From assembly GCA_016903675.1 (NCBI GenBank), contig JADQBA010000028.1, forward strand, positions 9,555-73,554: 64,000 bases of DNA. Direction: 5' to 3'. Each line of letters begins with the position of its first letter. Position 1 is the stretch's first letter. The notes under the pieces were generated by a model. That model was not told the origin of the DNA, made no database searches, and saw only the letters and a list, made by a program, of their open reading frames with translations. Source of the DNA: Stigonema ocellatum SAG 48.90 = DSM 106950 (GTDB lineage Bacteria > Cyanobacteriota > Cyanobacteriia > Cyanobacteriales > Nostocaceae). Of the stretch, positions 33,105-42,011 are shown in pieces. Position numbers and translations under genes: made by a program.

Positions 33105-34858
33105 TCATGCAAATGATTCTGATTAATTGGAATTTTTATAATAAATTCTGTTCCTTGTCCTACTGTTGAAAAACAAGATAATTCACCCCCATGTTTGTTG
33201 ACTACAATTTGGTAGCTAATAGATAACCCGAGTCCTGTCCCTTTGCCAACCTCTTTGGTGGTAAAGAAAGGGTCAAACAGTTTTGAGTGAATTTCTTCGG
33301 GAATGCCTGGTCCATTATCTGCTATAAGTATTTCTATCCAATTTTTATCGATGACCTCAGTGCAAATTCTGATTTGGTTGGGGTTAGCTTTGTTGTCTTT
33401 GGGTATACACTTTGAGTTTTTATCATCTAAAGCATCAATGGCATTGGCAACAATATTCATAAACACCTGATTTAGTTGAGATGGGAAGCACTCAATGAAA
33501 GGTAATTGCCCATATTCTTTAACCACTTCAATTCCAGGACAATCATGTGTTGCCTTCAGGCGACTGTGCAGAATCATCAGAGTACTATCAATCCCTTCGT
33601 GGATGTTCACCCACTTTAATTCAGCTTCATCTAGCCGGGAAAAGTTACGCACCGACAAGACAATTTTACGAATGCGTTCCGTTCCTTCTTCCATAGAGCT
33701 AAAAAGTCTAATTAGGTCTTGCTTAAGAAAGTCAAGCTCAATTTTTTTAATTTCTTTTTTAATTTCTTCTGAGGGGTTGTTATAATGTTTTTCATAAAGT
33801 TCCAAAAGTCCTAGCAAATCTTGGGTGTATTCCATGGCTGGGACAAGATTACTATAAACAAAGCTAAGAGGATTGTTAATTTCATGAGCGACACCTGCGA
33901 CCAACTGTCCCAAAGAAGACATTTTTTCAGCATGAAACAGTTCAAGATGATTTTGAAGTTTATCTAATGTTTTCTGAAGATGAGTGTTTGCTTTTTCCAG
34001 ACGGTCTGACTGAGTTATGGTCTCTTGCTCAGAGACATCTAGCAATTGAGTAAGTGTTGCAATTTGCGAGTTAAGGCGAAGAATGTCATCTTGATTTGTT
34101 CTCGTGGCGATGGTACTTTTCACAAAACCTTGACTTTGATGGCTGAAAACCCTCCCATCATCAAAGGGGAGGATTGCCATCTTGACATTTAATGCCAGCG
34201 GACGAAATAAATCGACGATAAATCGGGGAACCACTATTTTCAAAAACATCACAATGACAAACATATTTCCCGAAGGCAATATCCCTCCAAATCCAATGAC
34301 AGACTTAACATTAAATGGAATCACGAATGAGGTTTGTGATGGAATGTCAGGATTACCCAAGGCATTAGGGATGTAAAAAACGTTATACATCCGCTGCTCT
34401 AAATCAGTTGATGGATTAAAGTTTGGTTGGACTATAGTACCTGGATCTAATCCTAACTGCTGGATAAGTCGATAAATCATCGGGATGCGAGCAATTGCCT
34501 CTTCACTGGATAGGGGGATCACTTTATGTCCCACAGATTGATGTCGTGAGTTCCATTCTGGTAGTTCTCCAGCAGTTGCCAATAATATCAAGCACTTAAG
34601 ATTATTAGTTAATACATCATTATCTAAAAGTGTCCGAGTATGTTCTTGCAATTCTGGTGTTAACTCTCCATAAGAAAGAGTTTTAAAAAAACGAATAAGT
34701 ATGCAAGACTTTTCACCCGATAGCTTATCAATTAAATGTTCATATAAATACTGGATGATGTTATTACTCACATCTTCCATATTGTTAGCATTATCCCCCA
34801 AGTGACGTAGAGTCAAACCGAACTCAGACATATTTCTTAAAGTCATTGAAGACAGCAT
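33101..34858 (-). CDS. Soluble sensor histidine kinase
   Basis: A 585-residue cytoplasmic kinase with no clear membrane helix. Residues 1-~235 form an N-terminal sensor-like region found in several cyanobacterial kinases (GDNANNMEDVSNNIIQYLYE, PMIYRLIQQLGLDPGTIVQP). Then a coiled coil (~265-315), a HisKA with AGVAHEINNPLSFVYSNLVP (ZraS/NtrB-like H-E-I-N-N-P box) and a HATPase (NIVANAIDAL, ADNGPGIPEEI, GKGTGLGLSISYQIV). No receiver is attached and no response regulator gene is adjacent, so it is an orphan. The N-terminal region may sense a ligand or redox state; unknown. Confidence 0.92.
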   Translation of the reverse strand: MLSSMTLRNMSEFGLTLRHLGDNANNMEDVSNNIIQYLYEHLIDKLSGEKSCILIRFFKTLSYGELTPELQEHTRTLLDNDVLTNNLKCLILLATAGELPEWNSRHQSVGHKVIPLSSEEAIARIPMIYRLIQQLGLDPGTIVQPNFNPSTDLEQRMYNVFYIPNALGNPDIPSQTSFVIPFNVKSVIGFGGILPSGNMFVIVMFLKIVVPRFIVDLFRPLALNVKMAILPFDDGRVFSHQSQGFVKSTIATRTNQDDILRLNSQIATLTQLLDVSEQETITQSDRLEKANTHLQKTLDKLQNHLELFHAEKMSSLGQLVAGVAHEINNPLSFVYSNLVPAMEYTQDLLGLLELYEKHYNNPSEEIKKEIKKIELDFLKQDLIRLFSSMEEGTERIRKIVLSVRNFSRLDEAELKWVNIHEGIDSTLMILHSRLKATHDCPGIEVVKEYGQLPFIECFPSQLNQVFMNIVANAIDALDDKNSKCIPKDNKANPNQIRICTEVIDKNWIEILIADNGPGIPEEIHSKLFDPFFTTKEVGKGTGLGLSISYQIVVNKHGGELSCFSTVGQGTEFIIKIPINQNHLHD

Positions 34859-34949
34859 ATTTATACAGTTTTTATTAAAATATTGATTATATTTTATACA
34901 TTAAAATAATTTCAAAAAACTGTATAAATACGTAAAATACTCCAAATTA

Positions 34950-35069
34950 GGACTTATAAGTACTCACGCAAAATTAATTACACATTTATTTAACCTGGAA
35001 TGACGTTGTGACAAGCATTTCAGGCGATGCGAATATGAAATTAATTTTGCACAGGTACTTATCAAGTCC
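34950..35069. mobile_element. 120-bp MITE with ~30-bp inverted ends
   Basis: The left end GGACTTATAAGTACTCACGC continuing AAAATTAATT pairs with the right end, whose complement reads GGACTTGATAAGTACCTGTG continuing CAAAATTAATT. The GGACTT start resembles that of the 24912 and 53293 elements. No coding content. Confidence 0.75.
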
Positions 35070-35166
35070 GTCTGCAACGCCACAATTAACGCTCTTGTAT
35101 GACTCAGGTTCGAGAATAATCTCATGAAACCCCGACACAGGTGCGGCTAAACGCAATACCCGTGAA

Positions 35167-35235
35167 TGAAAACCCTCACCCCTACCCCTCTCCCAAATTG
35201 GGAGAGGGGTGCCCGTTAAGGGCGGGGTGAGGGCA
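35167..35235. repeat. Dispersed hairpin (CCTCTCCCAAATTGGGAGAGG)
   Basis: A strong stem preceded by CCCTCACCCCTA and followed by its complement-like GGGGTGAGGGC. The same unit recurs at 52583-52640, preceded in both places by ACCCGTGAATGAAA. Confidence 0.8.
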
Positions 35236-35340
35236 GTAATGACAATGAAATAGCCCTGTCTAATTGCCCGGGTTTCTGTCTGGGTGATTATCCGAACCGT
35301 ATTGCATCATCACCCACCTGACGGGGCGATCGCCGCGCCC

Positions 35341-35967
35341 CTACAGCAAATACAGCAAGCCGAAAAGGATAATCCAAATCACATCAACGAAGTGCCAGTA
35401 AATTTCGGCTGCTTCGATGCCAAAGTGCTTTTCGTTACTGTAGTGACCCTTAACGCGCGATCGCCACAATACCGCAAGAATTGCCAAAACTCCAATAGTT
35501 ACGTGCAGTCCGTGAAAGCCAGTTAAGACGTAAAATGCACTAGCAAATAAATTGGTGGTCAGACCAAATTCTAAATGGGTGTATTCATAGACCTGTCCCA
35601 CCAAGAACAGAATACCCATTGAGGCAGTAATAGCAAACCATAATTGCATCCCCCGCACATCGTTCTTTTTGATAGCGGTATCAGCATTGTGGATGACAAA
35701 ACTGCTAGAAATCAGATTAATGGTGTTCACTCCGGGAAGCAATAATTCCAGTTCTGGAGTTCCCTCAGGAGGCCAGACAGGTAATGTAGCACGGAAAGCC
35801 AAATAGGCTCCGAACAAACCTAAAAAAATCATCCCTTCAGCAACGAGGAACATCAGCAGCCCAAAAATCCGATGGTCTGGATGCTCTTCGTGATGACCTT
35901 CTGCTACAGTGGCAGCATGGTGATGATTAAGGGCACTCTTGGCGGGGTCAATGGTTTGACTTTGCAT
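35341..35967 (-). CDS. ctaE: Cytochrome c oxidase subunit III
   Basis: A 208-residue membrane protein with five helices, the bacterial short form of subunit III of the aa3-type terminal oxidase; it stabilises subunit I and proton uptake. Typical segments are LFGLLMFLVAEGMIFLGLFG, GFHGLHVTIGVLAILAV and the ending YWHFVDVIWIILFGLLYLL. It is the last gene of ctaC-ctaD-ctaE, 83 bp after ctaD, with ATTATGA repeats in the gap. Confidence 0.96.
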   Translation of the reverse strand: MQSQTIDPAKSALNHHHAATVAEGHHEEHPDHRIFGLLMFLVAEGMIFLGLFGAYLAFRATLPVWPPEGTPELELLLPGVNTINLISSSFVIHNADTAIKKNDVRGMQLWFAITASMGILFLVGQVYEYTHLEFGLTTNLFASAFYVLTGFHGLHVTIGVLAILAVLWRSRVKGHYSNEKHFGIEAAEIYWHFVDVIWIILFGLLYLL

Positions 35968-36014
35968 GTTGAATTATGAATTATGAATTATGAATTATGA
36001 ATTATGAATTATGA
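35968..36014. repeat. ATTATGA heptamer tandem repeat between ctaD and ctaE
   Basis: Six or more near-perfect 7-bp units lie immediately upstream of the ctaE start, in the short space within the oxidase operon. Confidence 0.9.
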
Positions 36015-36050
36015 ATTTTTTAGCATTCATCATTCATAATTCATCATTTT

Positions 36051-37790
36051 TTAGGGTTCTTTTTCTGCGACGATGGATGGATATGGTTCGTCAGGTTCGG
36101 CGCGTAACACTGAGTTTGTACCGGCAGACAAAACGGGATCTGGGTCAGATAGGGGTATACCCTGTCTAGTGTTTTCCATACCATAGTCATAGGGTCCAGT
36201 AGCCAGTACTGGGGGGCGATCAAAATTCTCGATCGCAGGTGGCGAGGTAGTCATCCACTCTAAGGTAAGTGCATTCCAGGGATTATTACCTGCTTTGGGC
36301 CCATACATCCAACTCCAAATCGCATTAACAATGAAGGGCAATGTTGAAACCGCCAGTATATAAGAACCGTAGGTGCAGATTTCGTTTATGGATGTGAACT
36401 TGGGATCATACTGTGCAATCCGGCGGTTCATGCCCATCATTCCCAGCTTGTGCATGGGCAAGAAGGTCATATTCATACCAATAAACGTCAAAGCACAGTG
36501 AACCTGACCCCAAAATTCGTTGAGCATCCGCCCTGTCATTTTCGGGAACCAGTGGTATATTGCTGCAAAAATGCCAAGAACACTACCACCAAAAAGAACA
36601 TAGTGCAGGTGGGCTACCACAAAATAGGTGTCGTGAACGTGAATATCAAAGGGCACAGCTGCCAACATCACGCCACTGATACCGCCTATGACAAAAATGC
36701 CAACAAAGCTCATGGCAAACAACATAGCACTGTTGAGGCGGATTTTGCCACCCCACATAGTTGCTAGCCAGCTAAAAATTTTAATCCCGGTGGGTACGGC
36801 GATGATCATGGTAGTGATCATGAAAAACATCCGCAACCAGCCGGGGATACCGCTGGTAAACATGTGGTGCGCCCAGACGATCAGTCCTAGAAAGCTGATT
36901 GCCAAACTAGAGTAGGCGATCGCTTTATATCCAAAAATCGGTTTGCGGGAATGAACGGGGATCACCTCTGAAATTGCCCCAAAGAAGGGCAAAATCATGA
37001 TATATACCGCTGGGTGGGAGTAGAACCAGAACATGTGCTGGTACACAACTGGATCGCCACCGCCAGTGGGGTTAAAAAATGTCGTTCCGGCAATTAAGTC
37101 AAAAGCAAGCAGAATCAGACCTGCTGCTAGCACTGGTGTAGAAAGCAGAACAAGCGCCGAGGTTGCCAACATTGCCCAGCAGAACAAGGGCATTTGATGG
37201 AATCCCATACCCGGAGTACGCATCTTGATCAAAGTGACGAGGAAATTGATCGCCCCCAGAATCGAAGACGTACCCAGCAGGAGTACACTCATAATCCAAA
37301 TCCCCTCACCCACTTGACCTGTTACCAAGCTTAGGGGAGGGTAGGAAGTCCAACCAGCATCCGGTGCATCGCCCACCAGTAAACTACTAATCAGCAACAG
37401 CCCAGCAGGGGGAATCATCCAAAAAGCAACAGCATTCAAGCGGGGAAATGCCATATCCTTTGCCCCAATCATCAAGGGAATCAGGAAGTTAGCAAACCCC
37501 GCGCCTGCTGGCACAATCCACAAAAAAATCATGATTGTGGCGTGCAGCGTAAATAGACTGTTGTACAGTTCAGGGGTGACGAAATCTGATTCTGGAGTTC
37601 GCAGTTCTGTGCGAACTAAGTCAGCCATCACGCCACCAATACAGTAGAAGATGAATGTGGTGACTAGGTATTGAATCCCAATCACCTTATGATCGGTGTT
37701 AAAGCTAAAGTAGTCTCGCCAATTTCTGATCCCAGGCGCATCAATTCGGGCTGGAATATTGGCTGTCTCTTGAACTTGTGCTTGTGTCAT
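36051..37790 (-). CDS. ctaD: Cytochrome c oxidase subunit I
   Basis: A 579-residue catalytic subunit of the aa3-type oxidase: twelve helices, heme a and heme a3-CuB. Ligands are visible in FTLHATIMIF (heme a), WFYSHPAVYIMILP (CuB His and cross-linked Tyr), the downstream WAHHMFTSG pair, and VHDTYFVVAHLHYV (hemes a3 and a). The N- and C-termini are hydrophilic. Operon order is ctaC, ctaD, ctaE; in cyanobacteria this oxidase works in respiratory electron transfer in thylakoid or cytoplasmic membranes. Confidence 0.97.
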   Translation of the reverse strand: MTQAQVQETANIPARIDAPGIRNWRDYFSFNTDHKVIGIQYLVTTFIFYCIGGVMADLVRTELRTPESDFVTPELYNSLFTLHATIMIFLWIVPAGAGFANFLIPLMIGAKDMAFPRLNAVAFWMIPPAGLLLISSLLVGDAPDAGWTSYPPLSLVTGQVGEGIWIMSVLLLGTSSILGAINFLVTLIKMRTPGMGFHQMPLFCWAMLATSALVLLSTPVLAAGLILLAFDLIAGTTFFNPTGGGDPVVYQHMFWFYSHPAVYIMILPFFGAISEVIPVHSRKPIFGYKAIAYSSLAISFLGLIVWAHHMFTSGIPGWLRMFFMITTMIIAVPTGIKIFSWLATMWGGKIRLNSAMLFAMSFVGIFVIGGISGVMLAAVPFDIHVHDTYFVVAHLHYVLFGGSVLGIFAAIYHWFPKMTGRMLNEFWGQVHCALTFIGMNMTFLPMHKLGMMGMNRRIAQYDPKFTSINEICTYGSYILAVSTLPFIVNAIWSWMYGPKAGNNPWNALTLEWMTTSPPAIENFDRPPVLATGPYDYGMENTRQGIPLSDPDPVLSAGTNSVLRAEPDEPYPSIVAEKEP

Positions 37791-37798
37791 AAAAATTT

Positions 37799-37861
37799 GT
37801 TGTTAGGTGTTAGGTGTTAGGTGTTAGGTGTTAGGTGTTAGGTGTTAGGTGTTAGGTGTTA
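37799..37861. repeat. GTTAGGT heptamer array upstream of ctaD
   Basis: About nine perfect tandem units of GTTAGGT within the 144-bp gap between ctaC and ctaD, followed by CTAACCA-type complementary sequence, so a hairpin can form in the transcript. Confidence 0.92.
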
Positions 37862-37934
37862 GTTAGATTGCCTACTAACCACCAACGACTAACCATTAAC
37901 TACTAACCATCAACCACCAACTACCAACCACTGA

Positions 37935-39017
37935 CTATTTGTGAATTTGATGTACTATTTCTGGTTGAATTCCCATCTCGCTGGTGTAAGGAGAGAGAAA
38001 TTCATCTGGAGATAGTGTGTGTGGATTCACAGCAACTGCTTGCTTTAAGTCTTCAGTGCTAGCAACTAGCTGTTCTTCTATCCATTTGTCAAATGCGGAC
38101 TGTGTCTCTACAACAACTTGTGTTCTCATAGCACCATGATAGGGGCCACACAGTTCTGCACAAATAAGGGTATATTCACCCACTTTTGAGGGCGTAAAGT
38201 GAATCTCGCTTTGCCGACCTGGGATAACATCTTGCTTTAGGCGAAACTCTGGCACCCAAAAGGCGTGGATGACATCGTTTGCGGTCATACTCATTTCTAC
38301 CTCACGCCCGATGGGAACGTGTAGTTCACCAGAAGTAACACCAGTCTCAGGATAGGTAAAAATCCAGGCGTATTGCAAACCTGTGACGTTGACGACCACC
38401 GCTGGTGGTTTGCCTTGATTTTCTGGAGTTGACCCTAGGGTGGGGTCAGTAATGCCTAAACCAGGTGCATTCCGCCGTTGAGGAATTTGGTCAGCATTGC
38501 GAACTGCTGCTGTAGCTGAGTCTTGCATTGCCTCATCAGATTTTTGCTGATTGAGGTTGGGTTCTGTGCTGGTGGCGGTATCGCTCAAAGTGGCAGCGAT
38601 GGCAGCCCCAGGCATTCTCATTGCTTGCGGCGCCATGGAAACTTCATGGATGCTGTGGGGATCGAAGCCTCCCATGCTGTTGTACACGTCAAAGCTGTAA
38701 ACTGAAAGACCAATGACGATAATAGCTGGTATCCCCGTCCAGAGAATTTCTAGCGGTACATTGCCATGAACTGGTGGACCGTCTGCATTATCACCTGCAC
38801 GCTGACGGTATCTAAAGGCAGAGTAAATGAGAGTACCTTCGACGAGTAGAAAGATACCAATGGAAACGGTCATCATTGTGTTGAACAGACCATCCACTAA
38901 GGTAGCTTCATCAGAGGCTGCTATTGGCAAAAGACCATGGTTTTGACCGTACCATAGGCTGACTAGGGTCAGCAGGATGCCAATTAGTAATGTCCAGACG
39001 GAACTTGGAATTTTCAC
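37935..39017 (-). CDS. ctaC: Cytochrome c oxidase subunit II
   Basis: A 360-residue subunit that accepts electrons from cytochrome c6 or plastocyanin. An N-terminal signal/anchor (VWTLLIGILLTLVSLW) and a second helix hold the periplasmic or lumenal cupredoxin domain. The CuA site is intact: His in DVIHAFWVPEFRLKQD and the loop CAELCGPYHGAM. Between helix 2 and the cupredoxin strands lies a ~60-residue hydrophilic insert (TATSTEPNLNQQKSDEAMQD and onward) not expected in the family core. The gene opens the ctaCDE operon, divergent from ctaA-ctaB. Confidence 0.96.
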   Translation of the reverse strand: MKIPSSVWTLLIGILLTLVSLWYGQNHGLLPIAASDEATLVDGLFNTMMTVSIGIFLLVEGTLIYSAFRYRQRAGDNADGPPVHGNVPLEILWTGIPAIIVIGLSVYSFDVYNSMGGFDPHSIHEVSMAPQAMRMPGAAIAATLSDTATSTEPNLNQQKSDEAMQDSATAAVRNADQIPQRRNAPGLGITDPTLGSTPENQGKPPAVVVNVTGLQYAWIFTYPETGVTSGELHVPIGREVEMSMTANDVIHAFWVPEFRLKQDVIPGRQSEIHFTPSKVGEYTLICAELCGPYHGAMRTQVVVETQSAFDKWIEEQLVASTEDLKQAVAVNPHTLSPDEFLSPYTSEMGIQPEIVHQIHK

Positions 39018-39306
39018 GGTTGATAACGTTAACGACTTTACTACTTTGGACAGATCTGCTTACTCACTTACTACAGTAGTGCAGCCTATAAGACATATGT
39101 TGGCAATGAGCGAAATTTTTATGATTTTTTTTGTTGAAAAATCCCTAAAGCTTCACGTTAAAAGTAGCTAGGTTGATTCACAGTATAGTGAGAGCCAGTC
39201 TACAACTTAGTCTTTACGCTAGGGTGGAGACGGGTCGGTACCCTCATTCAATAAGGGCGAAAAGTCAACATCGGCGAAAGCCGCCAGTGGTAAACTTTGG
39301 TGGGGA
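39018..39306. other. Divergent ctaC / ctaA promoter region
   Basis: 289 bp that must carry promoters for both the oxidase structural genes and the heme A genes. No defined regulator site could be assigned. Confidence 0.5.
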
Positions 39307-40269
39307 ATGTTCATGAGCGAATTTGTCCTAGAACAACAAGATGTAGAGGCGAAACGCCAGCAAAAGCCAACGGAACGAATTCGCCGCTTGGTGTGGAGAA
39401 TGTGTTTAGCCACCTTGATTTTGATGGCAATAGGCAGTGCCACCCGCGTGATGAATGCTGGACTTGCTTGCCCAGATTGGCCTTTGTGCTATGGGGAATT
39501 GGTGCCAACCAAGCAAATGAATTTTCAGGTGTTCCTAGAGTGGTTTCACAGGTTGGATGCATCATTGATTGGTGTAAGCGCGATCGCACTGGTTGGATTA
39601 TCCTGGTGGCATCGTCAAGCCTTACCCAAATGGGTTCCTTGGGCATCCACATTTGCTCTATTTTTAATCGTCCTCCAAGGGGTTTTAGGTGGACTCACTG
39701 TCACCGAACTTTTGCGGTTTGATATCGTCACCGCCCACCTAGGAATGGCGCTGCTGTTTTTCACTACCCTACTGATTATTGGCACAGCACTCATGCCTTA
39801 TCAGGGAACAGGAACTGTTGGTAAGTTACCGAGTCTTGGTCTTACGGCATCTGTTTTGGTTTATTTGCAAAGTTTATTGGGTGCTTTAGTAGGGTCTCGC
39901 TGGGCGCTACACCAATGCTTTGGCATATCCCAACTTTGTACTGTGATGTACAGCCATATCGTTGGCGTAGTACCGCCAACGGTGGCGACCTTGGCAGTAG
40001 TCATTGTCTCTTGGCGCACACCAGCACTCCATCCAGCTTTGCGGCGACTCGCAAATATGGCTGGTGGGCTGTTAGTTGTACAAATCCTGTTAGGAGTTGC
40101 TACTTTCCGGTTACATCTTCAAGTTGAGCCACTTACTGTTTCTCATCAAGCTGTTGGTGCCGCAATGCTTGGAACCTTGGTAGTATTCACAGTTTTAGCA
40201 CTGCGCGACTGGGCTACTAACCGGGATGTCACTCCTGACTCTTCATTCCTCAAAGTTATTGAAAAATAA
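39307..40269 (+). CDS. ctaA: Heme A synthase (COX15/CtaA)
   Basis: A 320-residue membrane enzyme that oxidises the methyl group of heme O to give heme A for the oxidase. Eight helices; the first loop has the conserved cysteine pair ACPDWPLCYG, and histidines are visible in EWFHRLDAS, TAHLGMALL and SHQAVGAAM. The start is ATG 39307 or ATG 39313 (MSEFVLEQ). The ctaB gene follows after 15 bp, so both are one unit supplying heme A to the divergently encoded ctaCDE products. Confidence 0.95.
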   Translation: MFMSEFVLEQQDVEAKRQQKPTERIRRLVWRMCLATLILMAIGSATRVMNAGLACPDWPLCYGELVPTKQMNFQVFLEWFHRLDASLIGVSAIALVGLSWWHRQALPKWVPWASTFALFLIVLQGVLGGLTVTELLRFDIVTAHLGMALLFFTTLLIIGTALMPYQGTGTVGKLPSLGLTASVLVYLQSLLGALVGSRWALHQCFGISQLCTVMYSHIVGVVPPTVATLAVVIVSWRTPALHPALRRLANMAGGLLVVQILLGVATFRLHLQVEPLTVSHQAVGAAMLGTLVVFTVLALRDWATNRDVTPDSSFLKVIEK

Positions 40270-40284
40270 GGAAAGAGTGCCAAA

Positions 40285-41241
40285 ATGATTGAGACTAATG
40301 TCTCTCGCCACCACGAAACATTTCTGCAAGTTATTCAAAGCTACTTCCAGCTGACAAAACCTCGGATTATTCCATTGTTATTGATTACCACGGCTGGAAG
40401 TATGTGGATTGCCGATTCGGGGCAAGTAGACCCATTACTGTTACTAGTCACTCTTACTGGTGGCACTTTGGCAGCTGCTAGCGCTCAGACGATTAATTGT
40501 GTCTATGACCGGGATATTGATTATGACATGGAGCGCACACGCCATCGTCCTTTGCCTTCGGGTAAAGTACAGTCCCGTGATGCACTGATTTTTGCCAGCG
40601 TTCTGGCTGTGATTTCTTTTACCCTACTGACTGTATTCGCCAACCTGCTAGCTGCCCTGCTAGCTATGTCTGGCATCGTCTTCTACGTGTTAGTTTATAC
40701 TCATTGGTTAAAACGCCATAGCACGCAAAATATCGTCATTGGTGGCGCAGCAGGGGCTATTCCGGCATTGGTGGGTTGGGCTGCTGTCACTGGTACGTTA
40801 AGCTGGGCAGCATGGATTATCTTTGCCATCGTCTTTTTATGGACACCACCCCATTTCTGGGCGCTAGCTTTGATGATTCAGGATGATTACGCAAAGGTAG
40901 GGATACCAATGCTACCAGTAGTTGCAGGGAGTAAGACAACAGTACAGCAAATTTGGCTCTACACCCTAGTGACAGTGGGAGCAACTCTGTTACTGGTTTA
41001 TCCATTGCAGGTCAGTGGAGTTGTTTATGGGGCGATCGCTCTCTCTCTGGGAAGTGTCTTTATTTACAAAGCTTGGCAGTTGTTGCACAATCCAGACGAT
41101 CGCAATGTCGCTAGGGGTTTGTTTCTTTACTCCATCTCCTACATGATGTTGTTGTGTCTTGGCATGGTAATTGATAGCCTGCCTATCACGCATCATGTCA
41201 TTGATGTTGTCGGGAATAAGCTACACGTACTCATTGGGTAA
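40285..41241 (+). CDS. ctaB: Heme O synthase (protoheme IX farnesyltransferase)
   Basis: A 318-residue UbiA-family prenyltransferase that attaches a farnesyl group to heme b, making heme O for CtaA. The prenyl-diphosphate motif is NCVYDRDIDYDMERTRHRPL and a second acidic motif is LMIQDDYAKVGIPMLPVV; about nine helices. Intact and full length, directly behind ctaA. A MITE copy begins just after its stop. Confidence 0.96.
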   Translation: MIETNVSRHHETFLQVIQSYFQLTKPRIIPLLLITTAGSMWIADSGQVDPLLLLVTLTGGTLAAASAQTINCVYDRDIDYDMERTRHRPLPSGKVQSRDALIFASVLAVISFTLLTVFANLLAALLAMSGIVFYVLVYTHWLKRHSTQNIVIGGAAGAIPALVGWAAVTGTLSWAAWIIFAIVFLWTPPHFWALALMIQDDYAKVGIPMLPVVAGSKTTVQQIWLYTLVTVGATLLLVYPLQVSGVVYGAIALSLGSVFIYKAWQLLHNPDDRNVARGLFLYSISYMMLLCLGMVIDSLPITHHVIDVVGNKLHVLIG

Positions 41242-41246
41242 CATTA

Positions 41247-41417
41247 AATAACTCAGTATTTAATGGTTTTCTGACTGCGCCCCCATCCGCCTGGGACTTG
41301 AAGTCCCAGGCTTATAGCATAAGTCCTCTTTTAGAGGACTGAATGAGTTTTTAAAGCAATGTCAATTTTATGACTCCTTGTTTGGTTATTTGTGGTTTCT
41401 ACTTAGAGGTGCAAGAT
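41247..41417. mobile_element. MITE family 1, inverted copy after ctaB
   Basis: Inverted relative to 3314-3515. It carries both hairpins and the GGTGCAAGAT terminal repeat at 41408-41417, but about 35 bp of its other end is missing. It sits directly beside the copied MBL gene fragment. Confidence 0.82.
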
Positions 41418-41421
41418 ATAA

Positions 41422-41542
41422 GCTACCAGGTCATGGACGGAGATATCATGCTGATGCTGAAACCACGCCAGCAGATGCACAAGTGTATCGAGTCCATGGA
41501 ATCAAGTGTAGTTCGTAGTGCGTAATTCGTAATTCGTAATTG
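41422..41542 (+). repeat. Copied 3' end of the ferredoxin-MBL gene
   Basis: About 120 bp matching 52197-52319, the last ~35 codons, stop and TAATTCGTAATTCGTAATT tail of the MBL gene, with several substitutions and small indels that break the frame. It is non-coding here. Confidence 0.93.
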
Positions 41543-41589
41543 TACCAATCGAGTAAAATGAAAGTTCAGTCGTTCCCGCGAGGTGTCCG

Positions 41590-42000
41590 ATGACTATCCT
41601 TGATCGCCGCCGTCAACTTCAACAACAGATTGCTCAACTTCCAGATGACCAACTGACTCAGGTTGAGCAATATCTAGCATTTCTTGGTTTTCAGAAAACA
41701 GTTCCATCTCAATCAGAAGTGACCAAATCACCTTCCACAGGAGCTTCCATTCTGGCATCTTTAGAGCAAGCATACACTCCGCCCGATTCTCCTCTGGAGG
41801 ATGAGACCCTAGCACAACCACCGGAAGATTTTGCCGCTAAGATCGCTGAAATAAAACAACGTGGCGATCGTTCTCAATCTGTGATCCAACGAGGTTCTAC
41901 AGGTCAAGACTTGCTCAAATTTGCTGGTACTTGGCATGGAGACGACCTAGAGGAGTGTCTAGCATTTCTTCATGCAACCCGCTCAAAAGCGAAGTTTTGA
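41590..42000 (+). CDS. Antitoxin-like protein upstream of PIN toxin
   Basis: A 136-residue protein: an N-terminal helix pair (LDRRRQLQQQIAQLPDDQLT and QVEQYLAFLGF), a disordered middle, then a C-terminal segment GTWHGDDLEECLAFLHATRS. The terminal GDDLEECL-type motif is common to cyanobacterial antitoxins next to PIN toxins and probably plugs the toxin active site. Eleven bases separate it from the toxin gene. Intact; the antitoxin role is inferred from position and the C-terminal motif. Confidence 0.75.
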   Translation: MTILDRRRQLQQQIAQLPDDQLTQVEQYLAFLGFQKTVPSQSEVTKSPSTGASILASLEQAYTPPDSPLEDETLAQPPEDFAAKIAEIKQRGDRSQSVIQRGSTGQDLLKFAGTWHGDDLEECLAFLHATRSKAKF

Positions 42001-42011
42001 GCCAATAATTT

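Larger units (their letters stand above)
34859..35340. other. Intergenic region with MITE and hairpin repeat
   Basis: Contains the MITE at 34950-35069, a CCGACACAGGTGCGGCTAA repeat at about 35134 and the hairpin at 35167-35235. No gene. Confidence 0.55.
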
